From positions 62,001 through 126,000 of the forward strand of contig NZ_BJXJ01000007.1 in assembly GCF_007990935.1 (NCBI RefSeq): DNA of 64,000 bases, read 5' to 3'. How positions within the stretch are numbered: position 1 is the stretch's first letter; the number at the start of each line of letters is the position of its first letter. This DNA comes from Vibrio sagamiensis NBRC 104589 (lineage in GTDB: Bacteria; Pseudomonadota; Gammaproteobacteria; Enterobacterales; Vibrionaceae). Positions 20,377 to 29,174 of this stretch are shown here, piece after piece. Position numbers and translations under genes: made by a program. The notes under the pieces are model-generated. The model worked only from the letters and a program-made list of their open reading frames with translations, was not told the origin of the DNA and did no database searches.

Positions 20377-20926
20377 GACATACCTACCTTTTTAGTAGCA
20401 AAAAATCCGTACTGCTTCGCTTGTGAACCAGCGAACCCCAATCAGATGGAGAGAACAGTACACTCTTGATAAATAACAATATGAATCGCCTTATGAGTGG
20501 TATTAAAACCAGTAAGGCTATGCATGTTGCCACTTTCATCAAGTGATTAGCTTTTAATCACCATTCAAGGCTAAACTAAAAAAAATCTGCAAACCTTAAA
20601 CTAAATCAATAAAACATCAAAAAAACCGATAAATTGTTGGCTGGTCATTTTATGCAACATGAAGAATAGTTGTTAACCTAAGATTCGAACACTGAGAAGG
20701 ATCACATCTTGTCTAAAAAGATGAGAACCTGTGATTACACGAGTTGCTTTCCTTGCTCACAGAATTGGTAACAAAGTCATTTCTATATCAGTTAATCCAT
20801 CTTAGATAGCTAACGATATGTTAATATTAAGATTATTAGGTTTTAAAAGTTGGCTTGGTTATTGCTTTTACTTCAGCAATAAGGTCTTTTTTGGCTATTC
20901 ATTGCCGCTCAGTTTAGGAAAAAAAC
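20377..20926. other. Intergenic region between divergent pflB and lipoprotein gene
   Basis: Apart from the FNR-like site at 20466-20479 I recognise no gene or RNA. The stretch around 20570-20640 is A-rich and could hold further regulator sites or UP-elements for pflB. The plus-strand promoter of the lipoprotein gene must also lie here. Confidence 0.4.
20466..20479. promoter_or_regulatory. Candidate FNR site upstream of pflB
   Basis: TTGATAAATAACAA matches the FNR consensus TTGAT-N4-ATCAA at 9 of 10 defined positions. It lies about 90 bp upstream of the pflB start, and pfl operons are known FNR targets. Confidence 0.55.
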
Positions 20927-22384
20927 ATGAAACAACTCAAAATAATGCCGCTTGTGGCAGTAATATCAGGACTAATGGTTGGTTGTGGCGGCGGTGGCGG
21001 TGGCGGCGGTAGTACTCCTAAAACCGTTTTCAACTTTACTTTTGTTGTTCCACAAATTCAGAACTTAAACGATAACGGCTTGTGTACCATCTTTGAACGA
21101 TATAATGATGCAAATGATGTGCAAAAAGTCCTTAATTACCATACTATCGGTGGTGTTTTAGATGCTGAGCTGACTGCTTACTATTCTGATGCATCAGGCA
21201 ATCTTGTCGGTGATATTATGAGCGCCAGTAAAGATAAATTAAGCATAATACTTCAGTCGATACCTGATGGTGGTAGTGTTACGTTGCAGGAAAGAAACAA
21301 CGACATTGTCAATGCTGTGACGTTCTCAAAAGAGCTACTGGAGCAAAATGCATCTCTGCGTAATACTTATCTCTCCGTAGAAAGTAAGGTTAGTGGAACC
21401 ACTTGTCTGACTGGTAACAATGACACTCCCGTAGATAAAAGGAACCTAGACTTTTTGGTTGCAGAAAATGCTCAAGGTAATCCGTATTCAACTTTTTACT
21501 TCGAGTCTCAGCTTGAAACTCTAGAGAAAAATACTTCTCGATTTAATAACAGTGATGTCTTAGCTGCGTTCAGTTCGGAAAAAGTCATGATTGCTCAATA
21601 CCGAACGGATGAACGTTCAGCACTTTACCAATATGGTTTTGAAGGTTGGCCAGAGAATCGTATGGTATTTACCGATGTTACTTCTCAGCCGGAGATTAAC
21701 TCTAATGGGATCAAATTTAGCGCTATTGATATGAGTGTTATTTATCGTGGTTTTAAGTATCCGTTAGCAAGTATCCAAGCAGAGAAAGCTTTTTATCATC
21801 CAGATAATCGCAACGGTGAAGTTTGGACTTACAGCGTTGAAGGAGCCATTAACACTCCTGGTTGGAAGGCCATATATAGCGATAAAGTGTCGGATGATTG
21901 GAACGTCTCTATTGATGAGGCTCAGTTATTTGCGGTCAATAATATAACCAATAACGAGCCTGATGTGTCAAATCGAGTTATCAACTTAAATAAAAGCATT
22001 GCGTTAGGCAATGAGAGTGGCTTGCAGCGCATCAATTATAAGCAAGGAGCTGAAGTAGATAGTTTAGCTTACAAGGTCAATCACACACTTTACTCACTAA
22101 TTGATGGTAAAATAACGGTACCAAAGCTGAATCTATCCTTTTTCTCTACAGACGTTGCCAATAAGCTTGTTATAAGTAATCAAGCGGCTATTTCACAGGG
22201 TTATTTGTTTACAGAGACACAAAATGCAGTTCAAGCTGCTGACTTTGCAAGAAACTTCTCTAAGAGTGAAAATAGTCCAATAGGCAAGGATGCTGTGGGG
22301 GTGGTGATGAACTTAAGGCAAGCACGTGATGCAGATAATCGCCTAGCCCAAACACAAGCATTGTTTTTAGAAAGAGCAAAGTAA
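20927..22384 (+). CDS. Poly-glycine lipoprotein of unknown function
   Basis: I do not recognise the family. The 485-residue product has a lipoprotein signal: MKQLKIMPLVAVISGLMVGC with the modified Cys at 20, then eight glycines in a row, a flexible tether seen on many vibrio lipoproteins. The residue after Cys is Gly, so outer-membrane sorting is expected. The remaining 450 residues look like a soluble, Asn/Ser-rich beta protein with one Cys pair (about Cys54 and Cys165, positions approximate) that could form a disulfide. It is transcribed divergently from pflB and ends at a strong terminator. Confidence 0.85.
   Translation: MKQLKIMPLVAVISGLMVGCGGGGGGGGSTPKTVFNFTFVVPQIQNLNDNGLCTIFERYNDANDVQKVLNYHTIGGVLDAELTAYYSDASGNLVGDIMSASKDKLSIILQSIPDGGSVTLQERNNDIVNAVTFSKELLEQNASLRNTYLSVESKVSGTTCLTGNNDTPVDKRNLDFLVAENAQGNPYSTFYFESQLETLEKNTSRFNNSDVLAAFSSEKVMIAQYRTDERSALYQYGFEGWPENRMVFTDVTSQPEINSNGIKFSAIDMSVIYRGFKYPLASIQAEKAFYHPDNRNGEVWTYSVEGAINTPGWKAIYSDKVSDDWNVSIDEAQLFAVNNITNNEPDVSNRVINLNKSIALGNESGLQRINYKQGAEVDSLAYKVNHTLYSLIDGKITVPKLNLSFFSTDVANKLVISNQAAISQGYLFTETQNAVQAADFARNFSKSENSPIGKDAVGVVMNLRQARDADNRLAQTQALFLERAK
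20984..21010 (+). repeat. GGC/GGT repeat encoding the poly-Gly tether
   Basis: Directly after the lipobox Cys codon, eight Gly codons alternate GGC and GGT. This short in-frame low-complexity tract could vary in copy number and change tether length without a frameshift. Confidence 0.6.
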
Positions 22385-22444
22385 ACCCTACTATCATGCT
22401 TAAGTGGCAATAGCTTGCCGTTTAACCTTGCACTGACTGTTCGA

Positions 22445-22472
22445 AGAGCGCTACTCACTAGCGCTCTTTTTT
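22445..22472. terminator. Terminator between lipoprotein gene and xthA
   Basis: Perfect 9-bp arms AGAGCGCTA / TAGCGCTCT with a 5-nt loop, followed on the plus strand by a T-tract. It lies between the convergent lipoprotein and xthA genes. Confidence 0.9.
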
Positions 22473-22488
22473 ATGCCTGAGACCAGCT

Positions 22489-23295
22489 TCAGTCAAACGA
22501 TGCCCAAATTGGTGCATGATCTGATGGCTTTTCAATGCCTCTCAGTTCGTAATCAATGTCTGATTCTGTACACGTTTTGACTAAAGAAGGGGTTGCTAAG
22601 ATCACATCGATTCTTAGGCCGCGGTTATCATCAAACCCACGCGATCGGTAGTCAAACCAAGAAAAACGGTCAGATACATCAGGGTGTAATTGACGGAACG
22701 TATCAATGAAGCCCCAATCAAGTAAGGTTTTTAGCCACTCACGCTCTTCTGGCTGAAAAGAACATTTACCTGTTTTTAACCAACGCTTTTGGTTCGGCTC
22801 GCCAATACCGATATCAGCATCGATAGGGCTTATGTTGATATCTCCCATTACAATAATCTGCTCATCGTTGACATGATTTTCGTTTAGGTACGTCATCAAG
22901 TCTTTGTAAAATTGACGTTTGTATGGGAATTTCGTTTCGTGGCTGATATTGTCACCTTGTGGGAAGTAGCCATTTAAAACGGTGACAGGTTTGCCGTCTT
23001 TACCCTCAAATGTTGCCATAATCATGCGCTTTTGATGCTCATCATTATCGCTAGGAAAGCCTTTTTGAATTTTCAACGGCTCTTGTTTGCACAACATCGC
23101 TACGCCATAGTGTGCTTTTTGACCATGAAAGTAGACCTTATAGCCCATTGCCTCGACCGCTTCGATCGGAAAAGCTTCATTATGAACCTTGATTTCCTGA
23201 AGGCCAATGACGTCAGGCTGGTGTTTATCAATCAGAGCTTGAAGTTGATGAAGTCGTGCTCGAAGCCCATTGATATTAAAACTGATAACTTTCAT
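22489..23295 (-). CDS. xthA: Exodeoxyribonuclease III XthA
   Basis: XthA is the main AP endonuclease and 3'-to-5' exonuclease of base-excision repair. The 268 residues match the family length. Conserved motifs are [13 protein letters not shown] at the N-terminus, GLQEIKVH with the metal-binding Glu at about 34, MGDINISP in the middle and SDHAPIW at the C-terminus with the catalytic His. It is encoded alone; downstream it converges on the lipoprotein gene, and upstream lies the AT-rich accessory region. Confidence 0.97.
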   Translation of the reverse strand: MKVISFNINGLRARLHQLQALIDKHQPDVIGLQEIKVHNEAFPIEAVEAMGYKVYFHGQKAHYGVAMLCKQEPLKIQKGFPSDNDEHQKRMIMATFEGKDGKPVTVLNGYFPQGDNISHETKFPYKRQFYKDLMTYLNENHVNDEQIIVMGDINISPIDADIGIGEPNQKRWLKTGKCSFQPEEREWLKTLLDWGFIDTFRQLHPDVSDRFSWFDYRSRGFDDNRGLRIDVILATPSLVKTCTESDIDYELRGIEKPSDHAPIWASFD

Positions 23296-23923
23296 ATGTT
23301 TTTAACCTGTACTCTAACCCATTAATTTATCAATATTTATGGGTTTATTAAGTTTGAAAAATGTATATTTAAGCCTGACAACTGGTTTTAGTGAGTTCTG
23401 CCGCCATTTTGTTGCCATTCCTCATTATACTTTGAGGTTACTTAGGGTTAAAGGCCATTGAAATATAGGCTGAAGAACGTGAGTCGCTTAGGTACTTTGT
23501 CCGATGGGTTCAGCAAGTGGCTTAAGTTTGAAGTTATAATAAATTGACGGTCACGAACGCTAAGAAAGACAAGAATTTCTTTGAATTCAGGTTTGACCAT
23601 ACAGGTTTATGCAGTGATGAATCATAGTTAAAGTCTGGGCTGTCGTGAAGTTTTTGCAACAAGCCTAATATCATTAGGCTAACAGCAATCCATTGCATTT
23701 TAAACTCAGGTGACAATCGAGAGTTATTAGATGAAAATACAGCAGCTAAAATATAGGTGTGTAAATCTTTTTGTTGCATATAAAAACAATTCACCTATTT
23801 ATAAAATGGATTTTAAATAACAATGAGGTCAATATTTAGTGTTTGTTTTCTTGACAAAGATAACATAAAGTCGTCTTGTTAAAAATAATGCTTTTAAAAT
23901 AGGAACTTATTTTGTATTAAATG
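23296..23923. other. AT-rich gap at the left edge of the accessory region
   Basis: About 630 bp with no convincing gene. A minus-strand frame at 23534-23794 (86 residues, one hydrophobic segment) has no recognisable homology and no good ribosome binding site; it may be a remnant of a broken gene. No integrase, att-like repeat or IS end was seen. Confidence 0.4.
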
Positions 23924-23936
23924 TACTATAATAGTA
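23924..23936. promoter_or_regulatory. Palindrome over a -10 box upstream of the accessory operon
   Basis: TACTATAATAGTA is a perfect palindrome about a central A, and contains a consensus -10 hexamer TATAAT at 23927-23932. It lies about 92 bp upstream of the first gene of the cluster. A repressor could occlude the promoter here; the flanks resemble a Zur or Fur box only partially, so no regulator is assigned. Confidence 0.4.
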
Positions 23937-24028
23937 TTATCCATTTTGATTTTATTAAGATAGAAGTGCTCAGTAGTAGTTACCTTTATGAAAAGATAGA
24001 TTAAATTTATTTAAAAAACGGGCAAAAG

Positions 24029-24358
24029 ATGAGTTTAACATCAAGAAGAATATTTATTATTATATTTGTGACTATGATGTCTCTTTCATCTTTATCTATC
24101 AAAATGACTATTGATAATTTAAATATAGAACACCATATACATCTTGAAACTTTTAGTACTGATGTTGAAATCAGCAATAAAGGAAATGCTCATGATGATG
24201 AACAGTGTGGTCTTCATCATTGCCATTCTAATCAACACTTAATTACAAGTTCTTTTTTACTTGAGTCTAGTTTTAAGTCGGTACTATGTGTACTAAATGA
24301 TTTAAATATTTACATATCGCCACTTTATTCCTTTTTCCGACCGCCAATTTCCTTTTAA
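24029..24358 (+). CDS. Small secreted His/Cys-rich protein, CzcI-like
   Basis: A 109-residue protein with an N-terminal hydrophobic segment (about residues 8-24), so secreted or membrane-anchored. A metal-binding-like motif CGLHHCHSNQH lies at residues 60-70, after more His at 35-38. The C-terminus LYSFFRPPISF resembles the end of small CzcI-type proteins found beside heavy-metal efflux operons (recollection). It lies 69 bp ahead of the DUF1015 gene in the same direction and could share its transcript. Function is unknown; metal sensing or buffering in the periplasm is an inference. Its base composition is strikingly AT-rich. Confidence 0.6.
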   Translation: MSLTSRRIFIIIFVTMMSLSSLSIKMTIDNLNIEHHIHLETFSTDVEISNKGNAHDDEQCGLHHCHSNQHLITSSFLLESSFKSVLCVLNDLNIYISPLYSFFRPPISF

Positions 24359-24427
24359 CTCTATCAGAAATTTTATTTAAAAATATACGAATTTTCGTAG
24401 GGATAATAACAATTAAAGGAAATGTTA

Positions 24428-25342
24428 ATGTTAGATTTAAACTCATACTTCATATATAGAATTGACGGAAAATGGAATAATAAGCATCATCAAATTACAG
24501 GAATATTATATCATTACGACTATAACTCTGAGTTTTCCCCCCCCATTATTCCTCATGAACAAACTAATCCCATAAGGGTGCGAGCTTTAGAGAGCTTATC
24601 GTTAAATAATTACCCACCTAGTTTTTGGATTACTAACAGTAATAACTTTCCACTCGATATGCTTAATCAGTGGTTTGATCAAGCAGACAATATAATTGTA
24701 ATTCCTACTAATGATGGAATGATACACACAATATCTAAACTAGAAAAATGCTATCAAAGTAATTTGATAACAAAATCTTTAAAAAAAATTCCTAGTTTCT
24801 TAATTGCAGATGGCCATCATCGCTATGAAGTAATTAGGAGGAATCATGCTCATGCAAGTATTCCTATATTTTTAATTTCAGCATCTCAAGCTTCCTTTGA
24901 GTTTAACGAAATATACTGTCATTTAAGAAAGCAATCTAACATTGATAATGTAATTGGTAGTATAGTTAAAAGTTGGCTAATTCCTTGCAGGTTAAGTGAT
25001 GCTGATTTTCATATTTGTTTCAATGAAAAAAAATGGGGATATAAATATAAAGAAAAAAACAATAAAGGTATTAATAATTTTACTTTAATATATGAAAGAT
25101 TACAAAAAGTCAGTGAAATCTCATCAATAAAAACATCTCCAGAAGTGTCTAGCGAGTTTAAGTTCCCTCTTTTAATCAAAGTTATACATTCAGATATATC
25201 TGATGTTATTGATCAAGGGTTATTGGGAAAAAAAATGCCGATTAAGTCAACATGCTTTAGGTACAAGCCTGATGAAAAAGTTCTAGATCACATTACTTCT
25301 GTTTATTCCCGCAATTCGATATCAGAAGGCGTTTCACTATGA
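24428..25342 (+). CDS. DUF1015 family protein, putative free-serine kinase
   Basis: A 304-residue, shortened member of the DUF1015 family (usually about 400 residues). I see HEQT at residues 43-46, the hallmark ADGHHRYE at 127-134 and the C-terminal MPIKST at 270-275, all in family order. DUF1015 is thought to share the ParB/sulfiredoxin-like fold of the serine kinases SerK and SbnI, which make O-phospho-L-serine. Since the next gene is an SbnA-like enzyme that would use O-phosphoserine, the same role is inferred here. ATG 24428 is preferred, as AAGGA sits 7 nt upstream; an ATG two codons earlier is too close. The gene is very AT-rich and overlaps the next by 4 bp. Confidence 0.75.
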   Translation: MLDLNSYFIYRIDGKWNNKHHQITGILYHYDYNSEFSPPIIPHEQTNPIRVRALESLSLNNYPPSFWITNSNNFPLDMLNQWFDQADNIIVIPTNDGMIHTISKLEKCYQSNLITKSLKKIPSFLIADGHHRYEVIRRNHAHASIPIFLISASQASFEFNEIYCHLRKQSNIDNVIGSIVKSWLIPCRLSDADFHICFNEKKWGYKYKEKNNKGINNFTLIYERLQKVSEISSIKTSPEVSSEFKFPLLIKVIHSDISDVIDQGLLGKKMPIKSTCFRYKPDEKVLDHITSVYSRNSISEGVSL

Positions 25343-26442
25343 ATATGACAAATACTACTCCCCCAATAAAATATACTCATCAGTTTGTCGCTAATTCTAT
25401 ATCAGAAGCGGTTGGTAACGTTCCTTTTATAAAATTAAATAGAGTTCATACATTATGTGAAAGTAACGACTTCTACATAAAAATGGATTCGTGCAATCCA
25501 ACAGGGAGTATTAAAGATAAAAATGCCGCTTTCCTTATCGATCAAGCTGAGAAAAAAGGTCTTTTAAAACAAGGAAGCACGATCATTGAATCCAGCTCAG
25601 GAAACTTCGGAATGTCACTTGCGAGTATCGGTGCTTCTAAAGGTTATCAAGTCATTATAGTAATTGATGCTAAAACGCCTCCTCCAGTTATCAAAATGCT
25701 TAATGCCTATGGTGCAAAACTTGAAGAGGTGCCATTAAGCTTGGCAGATAGTGCAGGCTCGATGCAAAAAGCGCGTATGGCTCATGCGAAAAAGTTAGCT
25801 GACAAGACCCCAAACTCATTTTACCCATGTCAGCATCTTAATCCAGATAATCCTCTTGCACACTACTATTACACTGCATTTGAGATTGCTAATGCTTTCC
25901 CAAACCAACCTGACGCAATAGTCATTGGCATTAGTACTGCAGGACAATTATCAGGTGTCGCCCGGTATTTTCGAAGGCATAGTCCAAGGACCAAAATCAT
26001 TGCAGTAGATGTCGCAGGTTCTGGGATCTTTGGTAGGCCACGTCACCCTTACAAAATGACAGGGCTTGGCTTATCTTTTGTTCCTCCAGCATTTAAGTCG
26101 AGCGATATTGACTATGCTTACAATGTTACTGATGAAATCGCCTTTTCGATGTGTCATCAATTGGGTAAAAAAGAAGGGTTATTATTAGGAGCTTCGACTG
26201 GGGCTATAATCAGTGCAGGGCTTGCCTATGCCATGCAGCAAGGCGTTAAACGAAAGAAAATCGTACTTATCAATCCAGACAGAGCTGATCGCTATTTGGA
26301 TACCATCTATAACCCCGACTGGTTAGCTCACTCAAAAATATCCATATATAACAATCGACAACTGGATACTCATATTAAACAGTTAGATCCAGTATTTGAG
26401 TCGTATATCGATGGCGAGGGGGTAATTGATGCAATCTCGTAA
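25339..26442 (+). CDS. SbnA-like PLP-dependent beta-substituting synthase
   Basis: A 367-residue fold-type II PLP enzyme of the cysteine synthase superfamily. Lys59 in NPTGSIKDKN should bind PLP, SSSGNFG at 85-91 forms the substrate loop, and STAGQLSG at 199-206 the phosphate-binding loop. It resembles Staphylococcus SbnA more than CysK: VDVAGSGIFG near 223 and PDRADRYLDTIYNPDWL near 313 are SbnA-type blocks. SbnA condenses O-phosphoserine with glutamate on the way to 2,3-diaminopropionate for staphyloferrin B. No SbnB dehydrogenase is present, so the product is open. Extra residues at both ends exceed SbnA (about 326). It overlaps both neighbours, indicating coupled translation. Confidence 0.85.
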   Translation: MNMTNTTPPIKYTHQFVANSISEAVGNVPFIKLNRVHTLCESNDFYIKMDSCNPTGSIKDKNAAFLIDQAEKKGLLKQGSTIIESSSGNFGMSLASIGASKGYQVIIVIDAKTPPPVIKMLNAYGAKLEEVPLSLADSAGSMQKARMAHAKKLADKTPNSFYPCQHLNPDNPLAHYYYTAFEIANAFPNQPDAIVIGISTAGQLSGVARYFRRHSPRTKIIAVDVAGSGIFGRPRHPYKMTGLGLSFVPPAFKSSDIDYAYNVTDEIAFSMCHQLGKKEGLLLGASTGAIISAGLAYAMQQGVKRKKIVLINPDRADRYLDTIYNPDWLAHSKISIYNNRQLDTHIKQLDPVFESYIDGEGVIDAIS

Positions 26443-27721
26443 TCGAAATTATTTCAGAGAGTTAATACCTATGTCCCTAAGTGATATGGTGATGGCTCTT
26501 GGCGATCCTATTATTATTTTTGTCTTGGCCTCGTTACAAAATAGCACCTTAAACCTTGCTGCTTTTGCGTTAGGAAAAGCTATTGCAGTGTTTTTTGAAA
26601 GTCCCATTATCTCTGTTTTATCTGTGTCTACAATGATGTCAGGATCAAAAAAAAGCAGTAAGGTGCTACTTCGTTTCGTGATAGTTCTAGGGACAATACT
26701 AACACTTAGTATGTTTATAGTTGCGATATGGCCTGAAAGCAGTGAGCTAATATCTGAGCGACCTGAAGTTTGGCAACAAGCATCATTGATGGTGCTATTA
26801 CTCTGCCCTTGGCCATTAATGATTGCAATAAGACGCTATTGGCAAGGTCAAATTATATATGCAGGACATTCGAGATATATTGCCAAAGGCGCTTTTTTAA
26901 GATGCTTAGTGTTAATTACTATTGCCTTTTCTCTATCAATAGCTACTAATTCCGGGGCACTCATTACTGCAGGTGCATTGTTAAGTGGAGTACTCGCTGA
27001 ACTTGTTTATGTCCGCTACCGGCTTGGTCAAATCCATGTCAATGAGAAGGAAACACAGCACACATTACCCACGAATATGATATCTATGGGGCGCTATTAC
27101 TGGCCATTAGCCCAATCAATGATTTCATTATGGGGGGCTCGACTCATGCTGCCTATTTTGATTTCATTCATCGGAGAGTTACAACTTGCAGCATGGGCTG
27201 CAGCATGGGGGTTAGTGATAAGTGTGAGCAATGGTGTACGTATGTTGCAGCAAGTTGTCATTCGTCATCTACAAAACACCACGGATAATACTTTTTTAAT
27301 AGAGAAGGAACGCTTGCGCAAGTTTGCTTTACTGGTCGGTATTGGATTTAGTCTAATTCTTGGCATGATTGTCTACACGCCGCTAAGCAGTCCAATGCTT
27401 TCAATGTATGTAAGCGGTGATAGGTTGCTTATTAATTCTATGCGCCCTGTACTTTCAATATTATTTGTTTTGCCAATAATTATGGCCATTCAGCATTATT
27501 TTATGGGATTGCTCATGTTAAAAAATGCAACTCAAGCAATTGGTAAAGCGGCATTAGCTGCCAATCTATATCTGGTGAGCGGGGTCGCTCTATTTTCATG
27601 GATTAATTTGCCTTTATATATGGTTGCGGTGCAAGTACTCCTAGCTATGATGCTGGAAGTTGCCTTACTCAGAAGTGCGATAAAAGCTCGTAAATTGGAG
27701 CTAATACAACCTAAAATATAG
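26429..27721 (+). CDS. MOP-superfamily exporter (MATE/ANKH-like)
   Basis: A 430-residue integral membrane protein with about 12 hydrophobic segments spread over the whole chain and no soluble domain. The N-terminal block LNLAAFALGKAIAVFFESP, with the following conserved RRYWQG (about residues 130-135), recalls the ANKH-like branch of the MOP flippase superfamily rather than classical multidrug MATE pumps; this is from memory. ATG 26429 is used, with GAGGGGG at 26416-26422 placed 6 nt upstream, inside the end of the SbnA-like gene (14-bp overlap). Its position at the end of the operon suggests that it exports the product of the two enzymes. Confidence 0.8.
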   Translation: MQSRNRNYFRELIPMSLSDMVMALGDPIIIFVLASLQNSTLNLAAFALGKAIAVFFESPIISVLSVSTMMSGSKKSSKVLLRFVIVLGTILTLSMFIVAIWPESSELISERPEVWQQASLMVLLLCPWPLMIAIRRYWQGQIIYAGHSRYIAKGAFLRCLVLITIAFSLSIATNSGALITAGALLSGVLAELVYVRYRLGQIHVNEKETQHTLPTNMISMGRYYWPLAQSMISLWGARLMLPILISFIGELQLAAWAAAWGLVISVSNGVRMLQQVVIRHLQNTTDNTFLIEKERLRKFALLVGIGFSLILGMIVYTPLSSPMLSMYVSGDRLLINSMRPVLSILFVLPIIMAIQHYFMGLLMLKNATQAIGKAALAANLYLVSGVALFSWINLPLYMVAVQVLLAMMLEVALLRSAIKARKLELIQPKI

Positions 27722-27736
27722 CTATGTACCACAAAG

Positions 27737-27762
27737 CATCCCGTATTATTACGGGATGTTTT
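27737..27762 (+). terminator. Terminator of the accessory operon
   Basis: Perfect 9-bp arms CATCCCGTA / TACGGGATG with a 4-nt loop and four Ts, 15 bp after the exporter stop. It defines the 3' end of the operon. Confidence 0.9.
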
Positions 27763-28124
27763 ATATCATTTGTGTGTAAATATTTTAGGGAGATTAATAG
27801 AAGAACTCTGTGATTTATAAATTTAGTGATGTTAAAGCGTGCTAACATTTTTATTATCGAGTTGTGAGTACTTTTGCTAGATGATTTCAAAAGGTCTCGA
27901 AAAGTAGACGTTTTTATTTTTATTCAAATTCTTTATACTAATTCACTTTTTCAATGTAACTGAGGTTACTTTAGTCGATAAATATAGTGATATCGACTGA
28001 ATAATGATTTTTAATTCATAGTTATAAGAAGTACTTAATTTATCATTATGATTAAATAAAGCGAGTATACCGAATAGGAAGTAAAATAATTCCTACATCA
28101 AGATTAACTTTCTTAGAGGTCAGT
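27763..28124. other. AT-rich intergenic region upstream of the cupin gene
   Basis: No gene or RNA recognised. The cupin promoter must lie here. The composition matches the rest of the accessory region. Confidence 0.4.
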
Positions 28125-28493
28125 ATGAAATCTACTCAAAAATATTGGAATCCATTGGACCTGTTCAATAATCAAAAATGGGAGATTATCGATGGTACGA
28201 AGGGAAACCTAGCCCAAATTACACTAGCCAAAGATCATATCAACGGCGATTATACGAGGTTGACGCGCTTTAAGGATGGATACCACACTAAGGCTTTTGG
28301 AGGTAGAAGCCACGTTTACCCAGAGGAAATATTTGTAGTTTCTGGACGTCTTTATGATGAGGCGTATAATATGTGGCTTGAACCTGGCTACTACGCTAGT
28401 CGGCCTCCTGGCGAGGTTCATGGCCCATTTTTGGCGGATGGCGAAGTCATTATTTTAGAAATATCCTACCCAAGCCAGAGTGTCGACATTTAA
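28125..28493 (+). CDS. Single-domain cupin protein (ChrR-like)
   Basis: A 122-residue cupin. The first cupin motif is visible as GGRSHVYPEEIFVVSG at about residues 60-75 and the second as PGYYASRPPGEVHGPF at about 86-101; His64, Glu68 or Glu69 and His98 are likely metal ligands. This arrangement fits the small ChrR-like/AraC-type cupins that bind Zn, Mn or Fe. Substrate and role are unknown. It stands alone, 360 bp after the accessory operon's terminator, so a functional link with that operon is only a neighbourhood inference. Confidence 0.75.
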   Translation: MKSTQKYWNPLDLFNNQKWEIIDGTKGNLAQITLAKDHINGDYTRLTRFKDGYHTKAFGGRSHVYPEEIFVVSGRLYDEAYNMWLEPGYYASRPPGEVHGPFLADGEVIILEISYPSQSVDI

Positions 28494-28899
28494 TCGATTA
28501 CTTTGTATTACTACTTAATTATAACTATGTGCTGATGGATAATAGCCTATCAAAATTACCTAATTAGCAATCATCTGATGATATAACTCTCCAAATTTAA
28601 TCATCAGATAAATACTATTATTCAGGAAGGAAAATGATTCCTAGCTAATTATATAATTTAACATATCTTTTTCTATTATTGTGGTGTGCCGCTCTTTTTA
28701 AGCATTTGATACCGGAACTTAACAACTTTAAAGTAATTGATATAGTTAATAAAGGACCACAAAGCATCTCTTTTAGCATGTATATGAATCTAGATAAAAA
28801 TTTGTCTTTTTTGAACTACTATTGACTTATCCTGTTATTCTGGGAAACAAAAAATACTGCATATAAAAGAGATGATATTTACTGTGATTTTATTATTTT
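28494..28899. other. AT-rich intergenic region before the heptamer repeat
   Basis: No gene recognised. Together with the repeat and the bases up to 29174 it forms a non-coding stretch of almost 700 bp. Confidence 0.4.
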
Positions 28900-28955
28900 A
28901 CTTATTACTTATTACTTATTACTTATTACTTATTACTTATTACTTATTACTTATT
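28900..28955 (+). repeat. Eight perfect tandem copies of ACTTATT
   Basis: ACTTATT is repeated eight times without mismatch over 56 bp, then stops at GCATGG. It lies outside any recognised reading frame, about 220 bp upstream of the small secreted protein gene. Such heptamer tracts are prone to slipped-strand length change, so the site may vary between strains. Confidence 0.95.
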
Positions 28956-29174
28956 GCATGGTATTGGGAGATTTAAAACTAGAAGGTGAGCATATCTAAT
29001 TGGTCGGGCTTTTTTTTAAATAATATCAAGAGTATTTATTAGACTCAGGGCTTTCAGAATAAATATATGAAAAGTAGTATTCTTGATTCCAAGTCATAAA
29101 TTAGCGACGAAAAACTGTATTTTCAGTTATTTTAATTATAATATCTAAGTTGATTTATAAAAATGGATATTATT

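Noticed and set aside
23534..23794. 86-residue minus-strand frame in the gap after xthA
   Set aside because: No homology recognised, no ribosome binding site, AT-rich; could be a remnant but is not supported as a gene.
25339..26442. Housekeeping cysteine synthase CysK or CysM
   Set aside because: SbnA-type C-terminal block PDRADRYLD, length and linkage to a DUF1015 gene argue against a housekeeping role.
28900..28955. CRISPR-like array
   Set aside because: The repeats are direct 7-mers without spacers, so this is a simple tandem repeat.
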